Source of the DNA: Lateolabrax maculatus
Taxonomy: Eukaryota > Chordata > Actinopteri > Acropomatiformes > Lateolabracidae
DNA length: 64,000 bases
Direction of reading: 5' to 3'
Assembly: GCA_031216445.1 (NCBI GenBank)
Contig: CM062219.1
Location: forward strand, 20,444,501-20,508,500
Positions 1 to 12,600 of the stretch are shown here, piece after piece. The notes under the pieces were generated by a model. The model searched no databases. It saw nothing but the letters and a program-made list of their open reading frames with translations, and had not been told where the DNA came from. Within the stretch, counting starts at the first letter, position 1. The number at the start of each line of letters is the position of its first letter. Made by a program: the position numbers and the translations under genes.

Positions 1-287
1 TCAATCTTTGTGTCATCCTTCTTCACAACGTCCAACTCCTCTTCCTCCTTCATCCAGCTTCTCCTCTCTTCTAATTCTCACTGTAACTCATTCCTCCTTC
101 TCTGTCTGTCATTACACCAACTTTCATTCCTTCTGTAGAACACTGGCACTGTGTGCGTGTGTCCCAGTGCATTTCCAATGATGCCTCAGCACCCTCTAGT
201 GGCCCTAGTTACCATGACAACCTGGTTTCCTTTATCATCTCCTGTGTAACAGCTTGACCTGATGGGCATTATCGTGGTGACACCAGA

Positions 288-289
<2 letters not shown>

Positions 290-333
<44 letters not shown>
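290..333. repeat. (GT)n microsatellite
   Basis: Uninterrupted GT dinucleotide run of 44 bp. Confidence 0.95.
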
Positions 334-340
<7 letters not shown>

Positions 341-519
341 CGTCAGCCTCTCACCTGTCTGGGCTGCTCAGCCCCTCTCTGCAGGTCTGTCTTCACCTTG
401 TTGCCGGGGTGACTCGTAACCTTGGTTACGGGCTGTTTAAAGATGGACGCTGTTTGTCTGATTGGCAGAGCTGTGTTCAAGTCCGGCTTACCTCCCTGGA
501 TGAGACAGAGACAGAGTCT

Positions 520-710
520 GTGTGTTTGTTCCTTTCCTTTCTCCTTTCCTTCTTTCCTATTTCCTTCCTTTATTCCTACCTTCCTTCCCTCCCACCCTTC
601 TTTCCTTTCTTCTTTCTTTCCTTCATTTCCTTGTTCTTTCCTTCCTTCCTTACATTGTTCTTTCCCTTTTTCCTTTCCTCCCTCCTTCTTTCCTTCCTGG
701 TCTGGTTTAC
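520..710 (+). repeat. Polypyrimidine CCTT/TTTC-rich tract
   Basis: About 190 bp are almost wholly C and T on the plus strand (TTCC, CCTT and TTTC words), which translates into long Ser/Phe/Leu/Pro open frames. Such tracts can adopt triplex (H-DNA) structure. No coding function is supported. Confidence 0.85.
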
Positions 711-900
711 CTTCCTAAACGTGAGACAGAGAGTGATAATAAACCTTTCACCTGTGTGTGTGTGTGTTTGGTTACGAGTATGTATGCATATGTGTGAGGC
801 AAATGAGCTTAAAGGGTTAAATCCGAGCTGAACAACAGGAAGTGTGTGTGTGTCTGTCTGTACTCACAACTAATGATGTGTGGAGAGAAGCAGCACAGAG

Positions 901-902
<2 letters not shown>

Positions 903-947
<45 letters not shown>
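903..947. repeat. (AC)n microsatellite
   Basis: Uninterrupted 45-bp AC run. Confidence 0.95.
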
Positions 948-949
<2 letters not shown>

Positions 950-1615
950 TACTTTATTTCTGCCCTGCCGAAGGATGTTAATGTTGGTTGGTCGTATTTA
1001 AAATGACATATAATCAACTACTGCTCTGGAGGAGCTGGTGGTCATGTGATTAGTGGTGTTAAGCTTAGCAGTGTCTTGCAGAGCGAAAAAGTGGAATTCT
1101 ATCAGTAACTTTAATGATTTCTGAGGAGATTTAGTGTTTATGACAGATATTAACCTTTGCTGTACAGTTCATCAGTGTTGACAGACAGCCTCAGAATAAT
1201 GTATAATAGAAAAACATCTATTGTATCATATTATGCTATCGTTAACACTTTGCGTTTTCCCGCACGGCACAGATGCAGGCAGGAAATGCATGAAGACTGA
1301 AGGTGCATGAAGACTACACGAGCAAACATGGAGGAGCGTGAACGTGACACAGGACAGGGGAATTCCAAGCAGGAGAAGGACTCCGACCAGCCGAGACAAA
1401 ACGAGGGGCTCGTACCTAAAAGAGGGGCTATTTCTGTCGCACGGATACGGCTTTGGTATGAAAAGTCTGAAACGGACCAAAATACTGTACTTTACACACA
1501 TTATGATGCAGACCAGTCCCCACAACGGACACATTTACCTTTTTATATTTTATACATTAATATTTTGAATTTATTTTACATGCTTAATTAAAAATTATAA
1601 TATCAAACATGAGTA

Positions 1616-1642
1616 AGAACAGAGGCTCTGAGCCTCTGTTCT
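1616..1642. repeat. Perfect 13-bp inverted repeat with 1-nt centre
   Basis: AGAACAGAGGCTC, then T, then GAGCCTCTGTTCT. The arms are exact reverse complements. The purpose is unknown; it lies in AT-rich DNA in the predicted mbd2 intron. Confidence 0.9.
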
Positions 1643-2628
1643 GAAAAACAAGAGAGCACTCAGGGAACCACTGACACGACCGGAGTTAATTCATTAACGC
1701 ACCCCTCTAACACGTCACTCAATTCCAACCGCTCCGTGCGTCAGTTGCGCATGTAAATAGTTAAACATGACTGTGGTTAATGTGGTTATCACTTTAAGCT
1801 GCAGTGCAGGACTTTTACATATAAATTAACGTCTGTAGCATTCAAGCCCTCGCCAAATGGGTTCACACTATGCTGATTAAGCCTCTCACTGCCTGCTCTC
1901 TGGAGCCGACATCAGCACACAGGCTGGAGTACAGGAGGAACTCCAGAGTTGTCGGCGAAACACTTAGCTTGTGTATTAGATGCAAGAGACCTCACTTGGT
2001 TTTAATCTCGTTGGCCAACTGTTGTATTGAGTTATTAATTAAATTTAGTAAATATATCAATTGACAGCCCTAAATTTTATATAAACTAATTATTCATCTG
2101 ATTTATATAAAATGTGTTTTATCGTGATATGTATTGTTATCTGGATATGAACTTACCAATATTGCACAGCCCTAAACAACATAAATATAAACGGATGATA
2201 CACTTGATGACTTCAAAAACTTCATGACGTCAAAAAAACATGGCAACAACAAGCATGTCCAAGCTGTATTTCAGCATTAGTGTCCTCTGGAAACACTCTG
2301 TTTCTGTACTGTGTTGTGTTGTCTGAATGAGTGTATTTGCAGCGTGTTTTCTAAATGCTGCAGATGTGTTGCCAAATTGATGAAGTTTTCTTCATTTGCT
2401 TGTGTTTTATCTATTTACATGTGTTTCCTTAAGTTGCAATGCATTGAGCTATCAGGGCCACCGTAGGTAAGTCTCTAAGAATAGCTTAATCATCAGAATG
2501 TTGTTTGTTCTATCCAACACTTGGCTGTGGCTGTAATTAACATTGCAGTCTATAGGGGCGCTATCAGGACTTTCTACTGGTTTTCCTATAAACACTTCCT
2601 TCCTTTATTGTTCCTGATTTTTGTCACT

Positions 2629-2811
2629 GTGTGTGTGTGTGTGTGTGTGTGTTCACTTAAAAAGAACATTGAGAAGTTTCTTTTTCCTCACACTGCTGTG
2701 TGGGAGGAGTCAGTGATGCTGTTATCTTTGGTACAAAGACTGCAGCACAAACATAAAACAACACACACAGACGTGTACATGCGCAGAGGCATGCCAGTCC
2801 GCACGCTTGAC

Positions 2812-2852
<41 letters not shown>

Positions 2853-2881
2853 TAAAGTGCACAGACACACACACACACACA
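2629..2881. repeat. Cluster of GT, CT and AC microsatellites
   Basis: A GT run at 2629..2652, a CT run at about 2812..2832 passing straight into AC at 2832..2852, and a second AC run at about 2864..2881. Confidence 0.9.
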
Positions 2882-3798
2882 GCAGTCTGATATGTGTGGG
2901 TGGAGCTTATTATTGCAGTAAAACTGGTCTGTCGGAAAATCCTGGCTTCTGATTGGCTGTCAGACGTCTGTTCAAATCATATCGGTGGACATATCAGACA
3001 AAGTTCTGGTCGACGGTTTAACCAGAGTTCTAAATCAGAGCTCAAACTATACAACAGTACTGATGCTTTTGGACTTTGTTAATATCATTTTAGCACTGGA
3101 GAAGGATTTATCCTCACTGAGTCAGGTTTGGTTCTACGTGTTTGTGAGGAGAATGAGTGTGTGTGTGGGTGTCAACTGACCCACTTTGGATGAGCATCGA
3201 ATTAAATTTGAACACCTTAACGAGCCCATTCTGCTCATAGTGAGGCTTGTTTGGAGAGGTCGGGAAAATGCAGTTGAAAATGCTAAAAGTGACTGAAGAA
3301 CTGAAGACACACTTTCACAGGAAAACTCACTATTTACCAGGGCTTCAGTCAAGTCCATTCAAGTCATATCCAAGACGAGACCAAGACAAGTCTGAGCCAG
3401 ACGCTCAAGGGACAGAGGAAAGTCTGAGTCAAAACATCCATGAGACTTTTATCAGTCTGAGTCAAACCAAGACAAAATGCGCACAAGACTTGTCTCTGTT
3501 TTATGAGCGTTAAGCCTCAGACTGGACCTGACTGAGACCGATGTGAATCAAAACACTGACAAGAGCGGGTCAAGTTTGAGTCAAAACACCCACCACACTG
3601 AGACAAGTCCGTGTCAGAACACCCATGAGACGGAGACACCATACTCCTCCTCTTTAGCGAATGAGTGTTTGTCCACTGACCGGCTGAACTGATGACCTGT
3701 TGCAGGAGGCGCTGCATTAATCTGATAATCTGATAGCACACAACCGAACCACGGCCCAGCCACAGCCCCCCCTTACAGGTGTGATCCATCAGCGTTAC

Positions 3799-6122
3799 CT
3801 TGGACAAGCTGAGCGGGTCATGTCGAAGTCTCTGTTTGTTCTTCTGCAGCTTTCCAGGCATCATCTTCCCAGTCCGGAAGTCGAAACATCCCAGATCCAC
3901 TGTGTTTCCAAGGTAACGGGACAACTGAGGCTTACTCCTGAACTTCTTCCCTGAAGGGCTGAAGGAAGGAGGAGAGAGTCAGACAGAAACAAATAGAGTG
4001 AAAATAGATAATTTACAGATTTTAAGTTGTCAGGAACTCAAGTTTGAATTTCAGACAGATTTCAGACGGATTTGACTTTGAATTTGTAGTATTATCAGTC
4101 AATAAATCTGGAATTCATGTGTCACACACACTCTTTAACTTAAGACCAAAGGAACCACAGTCATAGTTAGACTGCAGCCAGACTGCTGGAACACACATGG
4201 CTGCCTCACATCATTCCACCATTTCAAATACATTAACTAAAGTCGTATTTTATACTTAAATATTTGGATCATCAGCGTTAATGTTTAACTCTGTCATACA
4301 AAACTGGATAAACTCTTCGCCCAGTCTGATAATCGCGCACACAGTTGTCTCCGCAGCATTTTGAATAAAGATGTCCTGGCCACGTTTTTTTGGCCTCTTG
4401 CCAATCTGAGTCTTTTAATATTGGGTATCTGGTGGTACGAATCCAATCCGATAGTTAGCTACATAGGGGCAGAATATTTATTTATTTAATTTTATTAAAG
4501 GTTTCAAAATTCACGGTTCGGTATGTACCCCGGTCTTGGTGTCACGGTTCAGTATGTTTTCGGTACAGCAAGGAAAACAAAAAACTTAAGGAAATAACAT
4601 TGTCATTTATTTTTAAAAAAAATAAAAGATTCAACAGTGGCTCTTTGACCACAATTCTGACTGTCACAGTTAAGGCACTCAAATACTGACATATTGTCAT
4701 TAAGAAAAGATAAATAATGCATGCAATAAACACAAATGTAATCCCTCCATCTTACAGACTGACTGAAATGCACACTTGAAGGCACACTGTAGCCAAACTC
4801 TGCTTAAATCTTATGTTCTCTATGACTGAGTATGTAGGCATATCTGCAGTCATAAACACTTGTATAGCATTAGTTATTTCTTTGGCCCAGTCAGTGCAGT
4901 GAGAAGCTGCTTGAACGCTGTGGGGAGAAGGACTCGCCTTCCTGTTTTTGTCTTTTTCTTCTTATCAATGCATTTGGCAATGCCATCATAAATGGCATGT
5001 TTGAAATGTATCCACAGACATACCCGACTGCAGCTGAACAATGTCGACATACAGTTTGACACTAATTATTGTCCAGGATCCTCCAGCTCTGGTCTCTCAT
5101 TTGTGTTTGCTACACGGACAGCAGTCAATTTAGTATCTTGCATCAACAGATACCCAGCCCAAATGGGCTTACAAGGCAGACTATCAAAGTACAATGTACA
5201 TAGGTGTGAGACCAAATATACAAATTATAGAAAAGCATGAATAGTATATTTTGTATGCATTCATACTTGACATGCATCAAATAAACGGATGTCATATTGT
5301 ATGAATGTATTACTCAGTGTAGTTAGCTTGCCAAAGCTTGCACTACTACGTCCTGCAAAACCACGCCCATCTGGGTGAAATAGCAAGCCCCAGCATTCTC
5401 CAGCTGAACGACGACTGCTGCAACGACTAAACTTTCTCTGTAAAACTCCCTCTCTATAATTTGTGCTCCGTGCGTACAATTAGTAGACATAAATAGACTA
5501 TTTTGACAATAATTGTTTAGGACACAGGGGGTACCAAATTGTAACAAAATCTGTCTACCAGCACCTCTAAAACTAACTAATTAACACGTAATATCTAATT
5601 TGTTAAATCCGTACAACAATTATATGATGTCAACTACTTGGCTTTGAGCAGTTGCCAGGTACCCGGCAGAGACTCAAGGAAGTTACTGCTCTACTTCACC
5701 AACTTTGAACTCCCAAGGGCGGGAGTTTAAACTTGCCGCACTCTGTACTGAGAACCGTCTGTTCACTCAGCTATGACATCACATCTGACACCAGCAGAAA
5801 CTGTCAAACACTTCCTCATCCACTGCTCCGCGGCCCGCACTAACACACACACATTTGTACTGCAATACTTGTGAGGACCCTCGCTGACATGATACATCCC
5901 CAAGCCCCTAACCTTAACCAAGCCTAATTTTTACTTTAACCCTTAAGCAAAGCCTCACGTCCTCACTTTCTAATAACATCTTCAAGGTCTCTAAAGGTCT
6001 AAAAGTGTAACTTGTCCTCACAAAGATAGAAGTACAAGAGCAGACACGCAGTCATTCAGCTGCATCTGACATGTAGGTCAGCAGCAACAAAGCAAAGATC
6101 AGAGGCTGTGCGTGTGTGTGCA

Positions 6123-6158
<36 letters not shown>

Positions 6159-7988
6159 TTATGTAGTGTTTCATCATTGAAGCTATATGATGCTTACACT
6201 GAGTGAAATATTCAATCCGACTATGTTTTTTGATGGCTGCAGCATTCATGAGAATATTCTAAATGTCACAGGAATCTGAACTGAAAATTAAAATGTGGGT
6301 TGGGACAAAGTTTTTGATAAACAACATGAATTTATAAAGCTGAAGCCAGCAGGGGCCCCAGCGGGGTGTTGCTGCTCTTCCAGTAAGTCGACCTGCTGAC
6401 TGGTCTCCTTACTGGAACTGATGAGTCACATCGCATCGCAATGGCAAAGTGAAAGTAAAGCCTCGGAGTCTCAGCCCTGAATGGCTGATCTCTCTTCATG
6501 TTAAAGGTTCAGGACGTGACGGCGCTCAGATGTTTCTGACTCTGAGCTGTTAATCTGATTGAGCCAAGCCTCCGTCGCTGATCAACAGGAAGTGAAAAAC
6601 AGCCGGCAGCTCGGCAGCATCACAGCCTCACCGCAGACCTGCACCAGTGAGTGACATCATTTCCTTTGACACCCAGCGCAGCAGGAGCTGGTGAAGATAC
6701 AGAATCAGGAAAAAACGTAAACGCTAAAACTTCAGACTGAAATATGATCTGCTCCAGAGAAGAGCTGCACTGAGATGTGATGGTTACTGAGGCAGAGAAA
6801 CACAGACAGACAGGAGGTGGTTAAACGCTGACGCGCTACCAATTACTGAGTTTTCTTTTTTGATTAAAAGGAGTACTCAAGTGATTAAGTACTGTACTTC
6901 CACAGAGTTAGTTGTGAGAGACAGACTGAAAAATAAAGGTCAGGCTGGAGGCAGCGGAGGCCGAGACATCCTCACTTTGAGTCCATAGTATGGGTCCATA
7001 ATGTTCTTCTTTTTGTTAATACGTTATCGCACAACTCAGCTTTGTGACTGATTAAAATATTCACATATCATAGTTGTATATGAGAAGGAAGAAAAAAGGA
7101 ACCCACTAATAATGCAAAGGTATTACCTTTTTATAAAGAGAAATTACTCACTTAAAGCTAATAGTTGAGCTGTATTAAAGTTATAAAACTTAAAATTTGC
7201 AACAACCAGTCTGTAATGATCTCTGTATAAGGCAGTTTTCATCATGAGTGGCAGAGTCCCACTTATAATTACTCCATTTCTGAACTGTCATTCTGGTAGC
7301 TCAGCCCGTTGGGATATGGCTTGGGGAGCGGAGGGGGGCCCACTCAAGTCCTGCATGGACCACAGTACGCAGTGTGGACTCCTAGGCGCTGAGGAGGTGC
7401 CACTGAGCAGGGCACTGAGCCCCCTGACTTCTAGGGGGTGGGGTGCTAAAATGAGGGCTTATCTTGTGCAGGAACATTAGAATCTACCAGTTTAACAGAG
7501 TACCTGCAGACAGAAACATCTGTCAGCACCACACCAGAGACATGCCACATACAGCCTGGAGACAGTCTGGTGTATCAACATACAACTTGTGAGCCATCAG
7601 CCGTCACGCATTCTTAGGCCAATAAAGAAATGAAATGAAATGAATAAATATTAAAACTTTACAGTGACATCGCGAGTCGTGACCCCCCCACCCCGGAGCC
7701 TCTCTGTGAACACCTACGTATCACAGAGCACTACAGTACGCTAGCTATATTGTAACTTCTCTGACAGCGAGTGAGTCACTTTCTGATCAGCTGTTCTCCG
7801 CAGCGCGTTCAGCACTGCTGATCGACTGATCGATCACCGCTCTGCCGATCAGTGTGATCGATGAGTGTGACGGAGTACCTATAGTAGTAGACGTCGCTCT
7901 TTCCAGCGCTCAGTCCGGACTTCCTGATCACTTCTTCTTTCTTCCAGCCGGGCGGCAGAGCGGGACAGTCCGTCCTCTTCCTCTCCAT
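3799..7988 (-). CDS. mbd2: Methyl-CpG-binding domain protein 2, first two coding exons (3' part off the left edge)
   Basis: Two minus-strand exons encode a methyl-CpG-binding domain. Exon 1 is complement(7879..7988): 36 codons plus 2 nt, starting MERKRTDCPALPPGWKKEEV and ending in DVYYY. Exon 2 is complement(3799..3958): it completes a Ser codon and adds 53 codons, including RYLGNTVDLGCFDFRTGKMM and ending DPLSLSK before a GTAACG donor. The acceptor (TTCCTTCAG) and phase agree. KTDCPALPPGWKKEEVIRKS-type spacing and the RYLGNTVDL block favour MBD2 over MBD3. MBD2 is a nuclear protein that binds methylated CpG and recruits the NuRD co-repressor complex. A second Met lies immediately upstream (7989..7991), so the start is uncertain by one codon. 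The open frame also continues upstream to 8126, but that part resembles nothing known to me. The long Gly/Arg-rich N-terminus of mammalian MBD2 is absent from this exon. Intron 1 is 3.9 kb. Exon 3 was not found in 1..3798, so intron 2 runs off the window. Confidence 0.94.
4480..5240 (-). mobile_element. Degenerate hAT-family transposon remnant (minus strand)
   Basis: The terminal-type sequence CACGGTTCGGTATGTACCCC followed by GTCACGGTTCAGTATG at about 4513..4560 is typical of fish hAT elements. On the minus strand, broken frames give a BED-finger-like LWIHFKHAIYDGIAKCIDKK (about 5040..4970) and then AKEITNAIQVFMTADMPTYS plus VIENIRFK (about 4885..4800). The latter matches the hAT transposase block that usually reads like AIxxFIAxDMRPYSVVENxGF. 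Stops and frameshifts make it a pseudogene. It lies in mbd2 intron 1. Confidence 0.65.
5528..5690 (+). repeat. Percomorph interspersed repeat fragment
   Basis: CTACCAGCACCTCTAAAACT, AATTAACACGTAATATCTAA, AAATCCGTACAA and then GAGCAGTTGCCAGGTACC occur in the order I remember from an abundant short repeat of spiny-rayed fish genomes. A second part of the same family is at 38340..38600. The class of the family is unknown to me. Confidence 0.5.
5840..6035 (+). repeat. CTAACC-rich interspersed fish repeat
   Basis: This stretch contains CACATTTGTACTGCAATACT, CTTGTGAGGACCCTCGCTGA, then CCCCTAACCTTAACC and TGTCCTCACAAAGATAGAAG. Together these form a recognisable widespread fish repeat with telomere-like CTAACC words. 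It is followed by a CA microsatellite at 6126..6157. Confidence 0.5.
7290..7655 (+). mobile_element. tRNA-derived SINE
   Basis: A box-A-like TGGTAGCTCAGCCCGTTGGG at about 7294 and a box-B-like ACTCAAGTCCTGC at about 7341 suggest a tRNA-derived head. The body block GTGCCACTGAGCAGGGCACT (about 7397) is typical of fish SINEs. The element ends in an A-rich AATAAAGAAATGAAATGAAA tail at 7621..7640. It lies in mbd2 intron 1; the family name is not assigned. Confidence 0.6.
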
Positions 7989-8280
7989 CATCGCACAGTT
8001 ATCGATCCCGCGATTAGGCTCCGATCGGATCAGTCGATCCCTCGGTAAACACCGACAAGGACCCCCCTGACGGACAGCGTGGTGGTTGAACCCGGCGGAG
8101 CGGCAGCCCGGGCGGACCGACGTCACGGCGTTAACGGCGGCTCCCCCTCCCTCCCTCCGCCCCGGCGGTTTGCGGGGCTTCTTCGAGCCGAGTCCAAATA
8201 AAAAGTGTCCCGGATCAGACCGTGAGCTGGGATGTCCCGGGTTAAACTCCCCTCAGGTCCGGATTTAGTTCAGTTTACCA
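7680..8280 (-). promoter_or_regulatory. mbd2: CpG-rich promoter and 5' region of mbd2
   Basis: The 600 bp around the first mbd2 exon are clearly richer in G+C and CpG than the flanking AT-rich DNA, with repeated CGATC, CCGGCGG and GACGTCACGG words. A CRE-like GACGTCAC lies at about 8120. The island is bounded on the right by a long CA repeat (8352..8422). Position and composition fit a housekeeping-type promoter; the transcription start itself cannot be read. Confidence 0.6.
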
Positions 8281-8350
8281 CCGGAGCGAACCAACGGCTC
8301 ATCTGATCTGAACTGAACTGGACCAACGGCAGGCTGTGACGTCTGCGATA

Positions 8351-8351
<1 letters not shown>

Positions 8352-8416
<65 letters not shown>

Positions 8417-8422
8417 ACACAC
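8352..8422. repeat. (CA)n microsatellite flanking the mbd2 promoter
   Basis: About 70 bp of CA with a few CG interruptions at the right end, followed by CT and CA words to 8448. Confidence 0.93.
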
Positions 8423-8449
8423 CTCTCTCTCGCACACACATACGCGCCT

Positions 8450-9630
8450 TCTCTTTCAGAGATCGTCTATAGTGAACGATGATTCACTCTGGCGGGCTAA
8501 GAAAACCTTACCCATTAAGTCCCAATTATAGCCTACGGAAGCCGAGTGTGGTCGAGGCTGCACACGGGACCATAAGAGAAGTAGGCCCGTCTTATTATGG
8601 CGGGATAACAAAGTAAACAGGCCTTGTTTTTTCTGAAAAACAAAAGTCTGTTTTCTTGAGATAACAGGATAAATATCTTGTTAAAGACTGGAATATGGGA
8701 CCTGTCTTAACTGGGACTGTTCATTGCTGTGAAACAGGCTATTGATAGCTTGGCATCGCCAGTCTGGAACATAGACTGTATAAAATAAGTGGACTCACCA
8801 CACACAAGTTCTAGTGGAAATTCCTCTTAACGAGGGGGGGGCCAGACACATCTGCCAGAGCAAATGAAACATGATTTTGCAGATTCGTCTGGTTTCCAGC
8901 AAAAGCTATTGATATGAAATTGAAAATATGAAAATCTTACAATTAAAAAATAAGAAAATGAATTAAGTCATTTTGTTTACTTCACTTATAAATTTATTAT
9001 GTATAACTTTGTGTCTGTTATATAAATCAACCAATGTAGGCTGATAATTTACTTGACTTTTTGTTATTTTTTACGAACAAGATAATAATTTGATCGAATA
9101 TTTTTTCAAAAAATACTTGACACTTACTGACCTGGCATGACTTGACTTGCTGGGATTTTTATTTGCCAATAATATATTTAGTAATATAAAATTAAATTAT
9201 TAAATCAATTATAATTCGTTATATTAACTTACATAAACTAAAGTAGACAAATCACTAATTTATAGAAAATATAAACTATAAATGAATGAATGAATAGAGT
9301 AAAAAACTGTTTCAAATTAGTTTTGTCATTCGGTGTTGATGTATTGTCGCTGCTCTGATGGGAGGACTACATGTGACAGTGTCGGTTGTGTTTCTGGTGC
9401 CCGGACTTTTAGGTGGAGTGATCACTCGCTGCATTTTCTCCTTCACACCTCTCTGTGCCACCATGACGTCACAGGCTGTGGGTTAAAGGGGCCTGCAGCA
9501 ACCGTGAAGCCTGCAGGGAGAGGCATGGGACAGCGGAAATGGTCATCTTTGTGGAAGGTTTGACCTGTTCTATGTTCCCTTGCTGGTTTTTCACTTGTTT
9601 TCTATTTGATTAGGTAATGTGGGGAACATT
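8450..9630. other. AT-rich intergenic DNA, no gene seen
   Basis: This lies between the mbd2 CpG island and the hAT remnant. 8,930-9,310 is very AT-rich. The CATAGACTGTATAAAATAAG phrase near 8769 recurs in fish genomes, but nothing coding is supported. Confidence 0.5.
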
Positions 9631-9639
9631 GGGTAGGAA

Positions 9640-12600
9640 TTCGGTTTAAACGGTTACCGGTTTCATAATAGACCACAGTAAAATTCCCAACGGTTAGTAT
9701 TACCCTAAAATGTGTTACTGATCAATAAAACTGTGTTTGAATACAGCACTCACAGTAAATACAGTCCAGCATCAAAGAAAGTTATCAACAGTCTCCGCAG
9801 CATGCAACGTGAGTGTGAAGTCTGAAGTCTGTGGTCGTATTTTGTTTTTTGTAAGAGTGCTGATGGAAAGAAAATCCCTGCGAAAAGGGGCAACACTTCC
9901 AATCTTAGTCATCTGCGTGACCACCAACCACTACTTTATAGCGAATGCAAGGTTAGTTCACTTTCAGCTCAATGCATGATGTGGGGACTTCGGAATGGGG
10001 GAAAATGTCAGGGTTGGTCTGTCTAACTTGCTAATAGCTTGTCAAGTGAAGCTTTCAGTGTTACCTACTTTTGTGAAAACACTGCACGTTGTTCTGCTGC
10101 TGTCTGCGTTGTGTGTCTGCAGACTCTTCGCCCATTGCACAAGATAACACATAACGTAGCTAATCTTATGTAACTTTACATACCCAGCCAACATTTTTTT
10201 TTCTTCATTTAAAATCCGTCAGTCGTCGACTTGGTTGTAAAAGTAAAAAAAACAAACAAACAAAAAAAAAACAGGAGAAACACTTCTTCAGACTCATTTG
10301 TATTTATGTTAATTGTGAATGGGGTCGTTGCATATGAAACCCAGTGATGCTACTGGTCCCTTGTCCTCATCTACAGTGGCACAGACACGATTGAGGCCAT
10401 GTGTAAATACAGCAGGTCATTGTCCAGAGAATTCACAGCGAGCGAGTGGGCATGTTGATGACTTCCAGCAGTCAACTCCCCTCTCATCCACAGCTGCTAT
10501 ATTTTACACTTTTAGCTGGATGGTACACTGGATAAACGCAGACAGTTAAGCTGCACTGTTTAGACTGGGTCTGTGTAGAGGACTTCCTGTGATTTTTCTT
10601 GTAAAATAAAAGCAGTTTTATTTCTGGTGAAAATCTTAAAAACACTACATTACAACCACAGCGACTCTTTGTGTCACGTCCTGCCTCCCGCACCTCTCAC
10701 CTAAACCAACCTGACTAATTCCAGTAGGTGAGAATGCAGGTGCCTTGGCCATAATTTGTACCTGGCAATCCAAAATGCTCTAAAAATTCAGAGAGTTGAC
10801 GAAGCAGTCAAGGCCTGCCGTCGTCTGGTCTATAGCTTCTCACGGGGCTGGAAGAAAAGGAGAAAACTGAGAGAAAAACAAGCTGCCGTCAACATGCCAC
10901 AGAAGGCTCTGATCCATGATGTGGTGACCTGATGTGGTGACCTGATGGGGATCTACACAAAAGATGCTTGAGCGTTTTCCTCAGCCAACAGGAGCCAGTC
11001 TGTGCAATGCTGGCTGGACAAAGAGAAACACGGCAACTGTTGCCCAGTGTCATGGAACGTCCTTCAACCTCTGAGCAAGTTTACAGATGCACTCTCCTCT
11101 GAGACGCGAGTGACACTGTCAGCCATCAAGCCTGTCCTGGACCACATACCCTGTAATCTTCTGGTAGAAAAGGATAAAGAGCCATCCCTGACCAAGGAAA
11201 TGCAAAGGGTAATGAGAGAAGCCCTTAACAACAGAGAAGGCAAAGACAGTCATGAACTCAGCTTGTTTTTTTGACCCTTGCTTCAAAATCCAAGCTCTTG
11301 GCTAGATACCGGGGGGGATAACATGGCTCATCTGCTGTTTTTTTACCCCTTCCTTTACTTCACTGAGGGAAAGTCTTGCGCAGGGCAAACCATTTAATTT
11401 TGTTGGAATTAATTCAAAGCAAAATGCCACAGAGCCAGCTGGCTGTTTAACAAAACATATTGCGATAAGCATTTATTTTATATTATTATAACATTAAATA
11501 AATTGTTTAAATTATGTTTAATTCAGTAATAATAGTAACAGTAGTACTAGCAGCAGAGGGGCATCCACAATTCAGCAAATGTTTGAGAAACAAATGGCCT
11601 ATGCACCCACATCAAAATATGCGAAAAGATCTAAACAATGATGTGACATACTTCACTGCCATAGACATGATGTTCTTTCAAGCTGTAGAAAAACCCGTGT
11701 TTCTGAAACTGATGAGGATGGCAGTGCCTCTTTATGAAGTGCCGTCAAGAAAATTATTTTCAAAAAAAGCAATCCCGAAGGTGCAGGTAGAGGTCAGGGC
11801 TCATGTGCAGAAATAAGTGGGAGAAGGGGTGTGGTTATCTGCCACCACTGATCTGTGGACCAGTAGTGGTGGTAGTGGAGAGCCATATATCAGCTTCACA
11901 CTACATTTCCTCTTTCCAGATTGGGAAATGAAATCCCTCTGCCTCCCCAGAAGACCACTCAGCTGACAACATCACAGAATTCTTTGAGAACAGGCTCTAG
12001 GAGTGGAGCATCAAAAAGGAAAGTTCATCTCGCATCACAACGGACAATACTACCAACATGAAGAAAGCCTTTGAAGGGTTACCCTGTGTCTGGCTTGACT
12101 ATTTTAGCCATAATTTAGCTATAGCCAAAGAGTGGACTCAGCTGTACGCGCAGGCAGGCAACCTTGTATAAGGATTCTCTCGCAGCTGAAGAAAGAAATC
12201 CTGAATATCCAGAATCCTGAAAAAAATCACTCAATTAGAATGTAGTGGCAATGCGTATTAAGGATGCCACCATCAGGTCCAGTGTAGAGGAAGCAGTGAA
12301 CCTGGCAGAAACCACATCACTGCCACGTCTACTGATCAACAGCAAGGAAGCAGCACTTCCACCACCACCGCCCCTTCCACTGCAAAAAATCTCTGTCTGG
12401 CTTGCTGAAATAAATGACTTCAGCCAAAAAGCAAAGGTTCGAAGGAGAAGATACCCCAGAAGAAAGACAGACAATGGAAGTAAAACTGTACCTGTCTCGC
12501 CCTCCTATATCCTCTGATGCTGACCCACTGGCCTAGTGGAAGGGTCATGTTGAGTCGGCTCTCCTTGACCACGTGGGAAGAAAATGTCTTTGCTCCCCAG

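Larger units (their letters stand above)
1..3798. other. mbd2 intron 2 (minus strand), no exon seen
   Basis: This region should be transcribed as intron 2 of mbd2. It holds several CA/GT runs, a CT-rich tract (about 520..710), an X-box-like GTTACCATGACAAC at 208..221, and a 27-bp near-perfect palindrome at 1616..1642. I found no match to MBD2 exon 3 (the GKPDLN block) on the minus strand. No other coding sequence is convincing; the open frames here are translations of simple repeats. Confidence 0.6.

Noticed and set aside
262..831. 189-codon open frame on the plus strand
   Set aside because: It is a translation of a GT run and a CT-rich tract (long Cys-Val and Ser/Phe/Leu stretches), with no conserved block or splice context.
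7244..7480. 78-codon open frame at 7.24 kb
   Set aside because: Lies inside the tRNA-derived SINE; no independent coding evidence.
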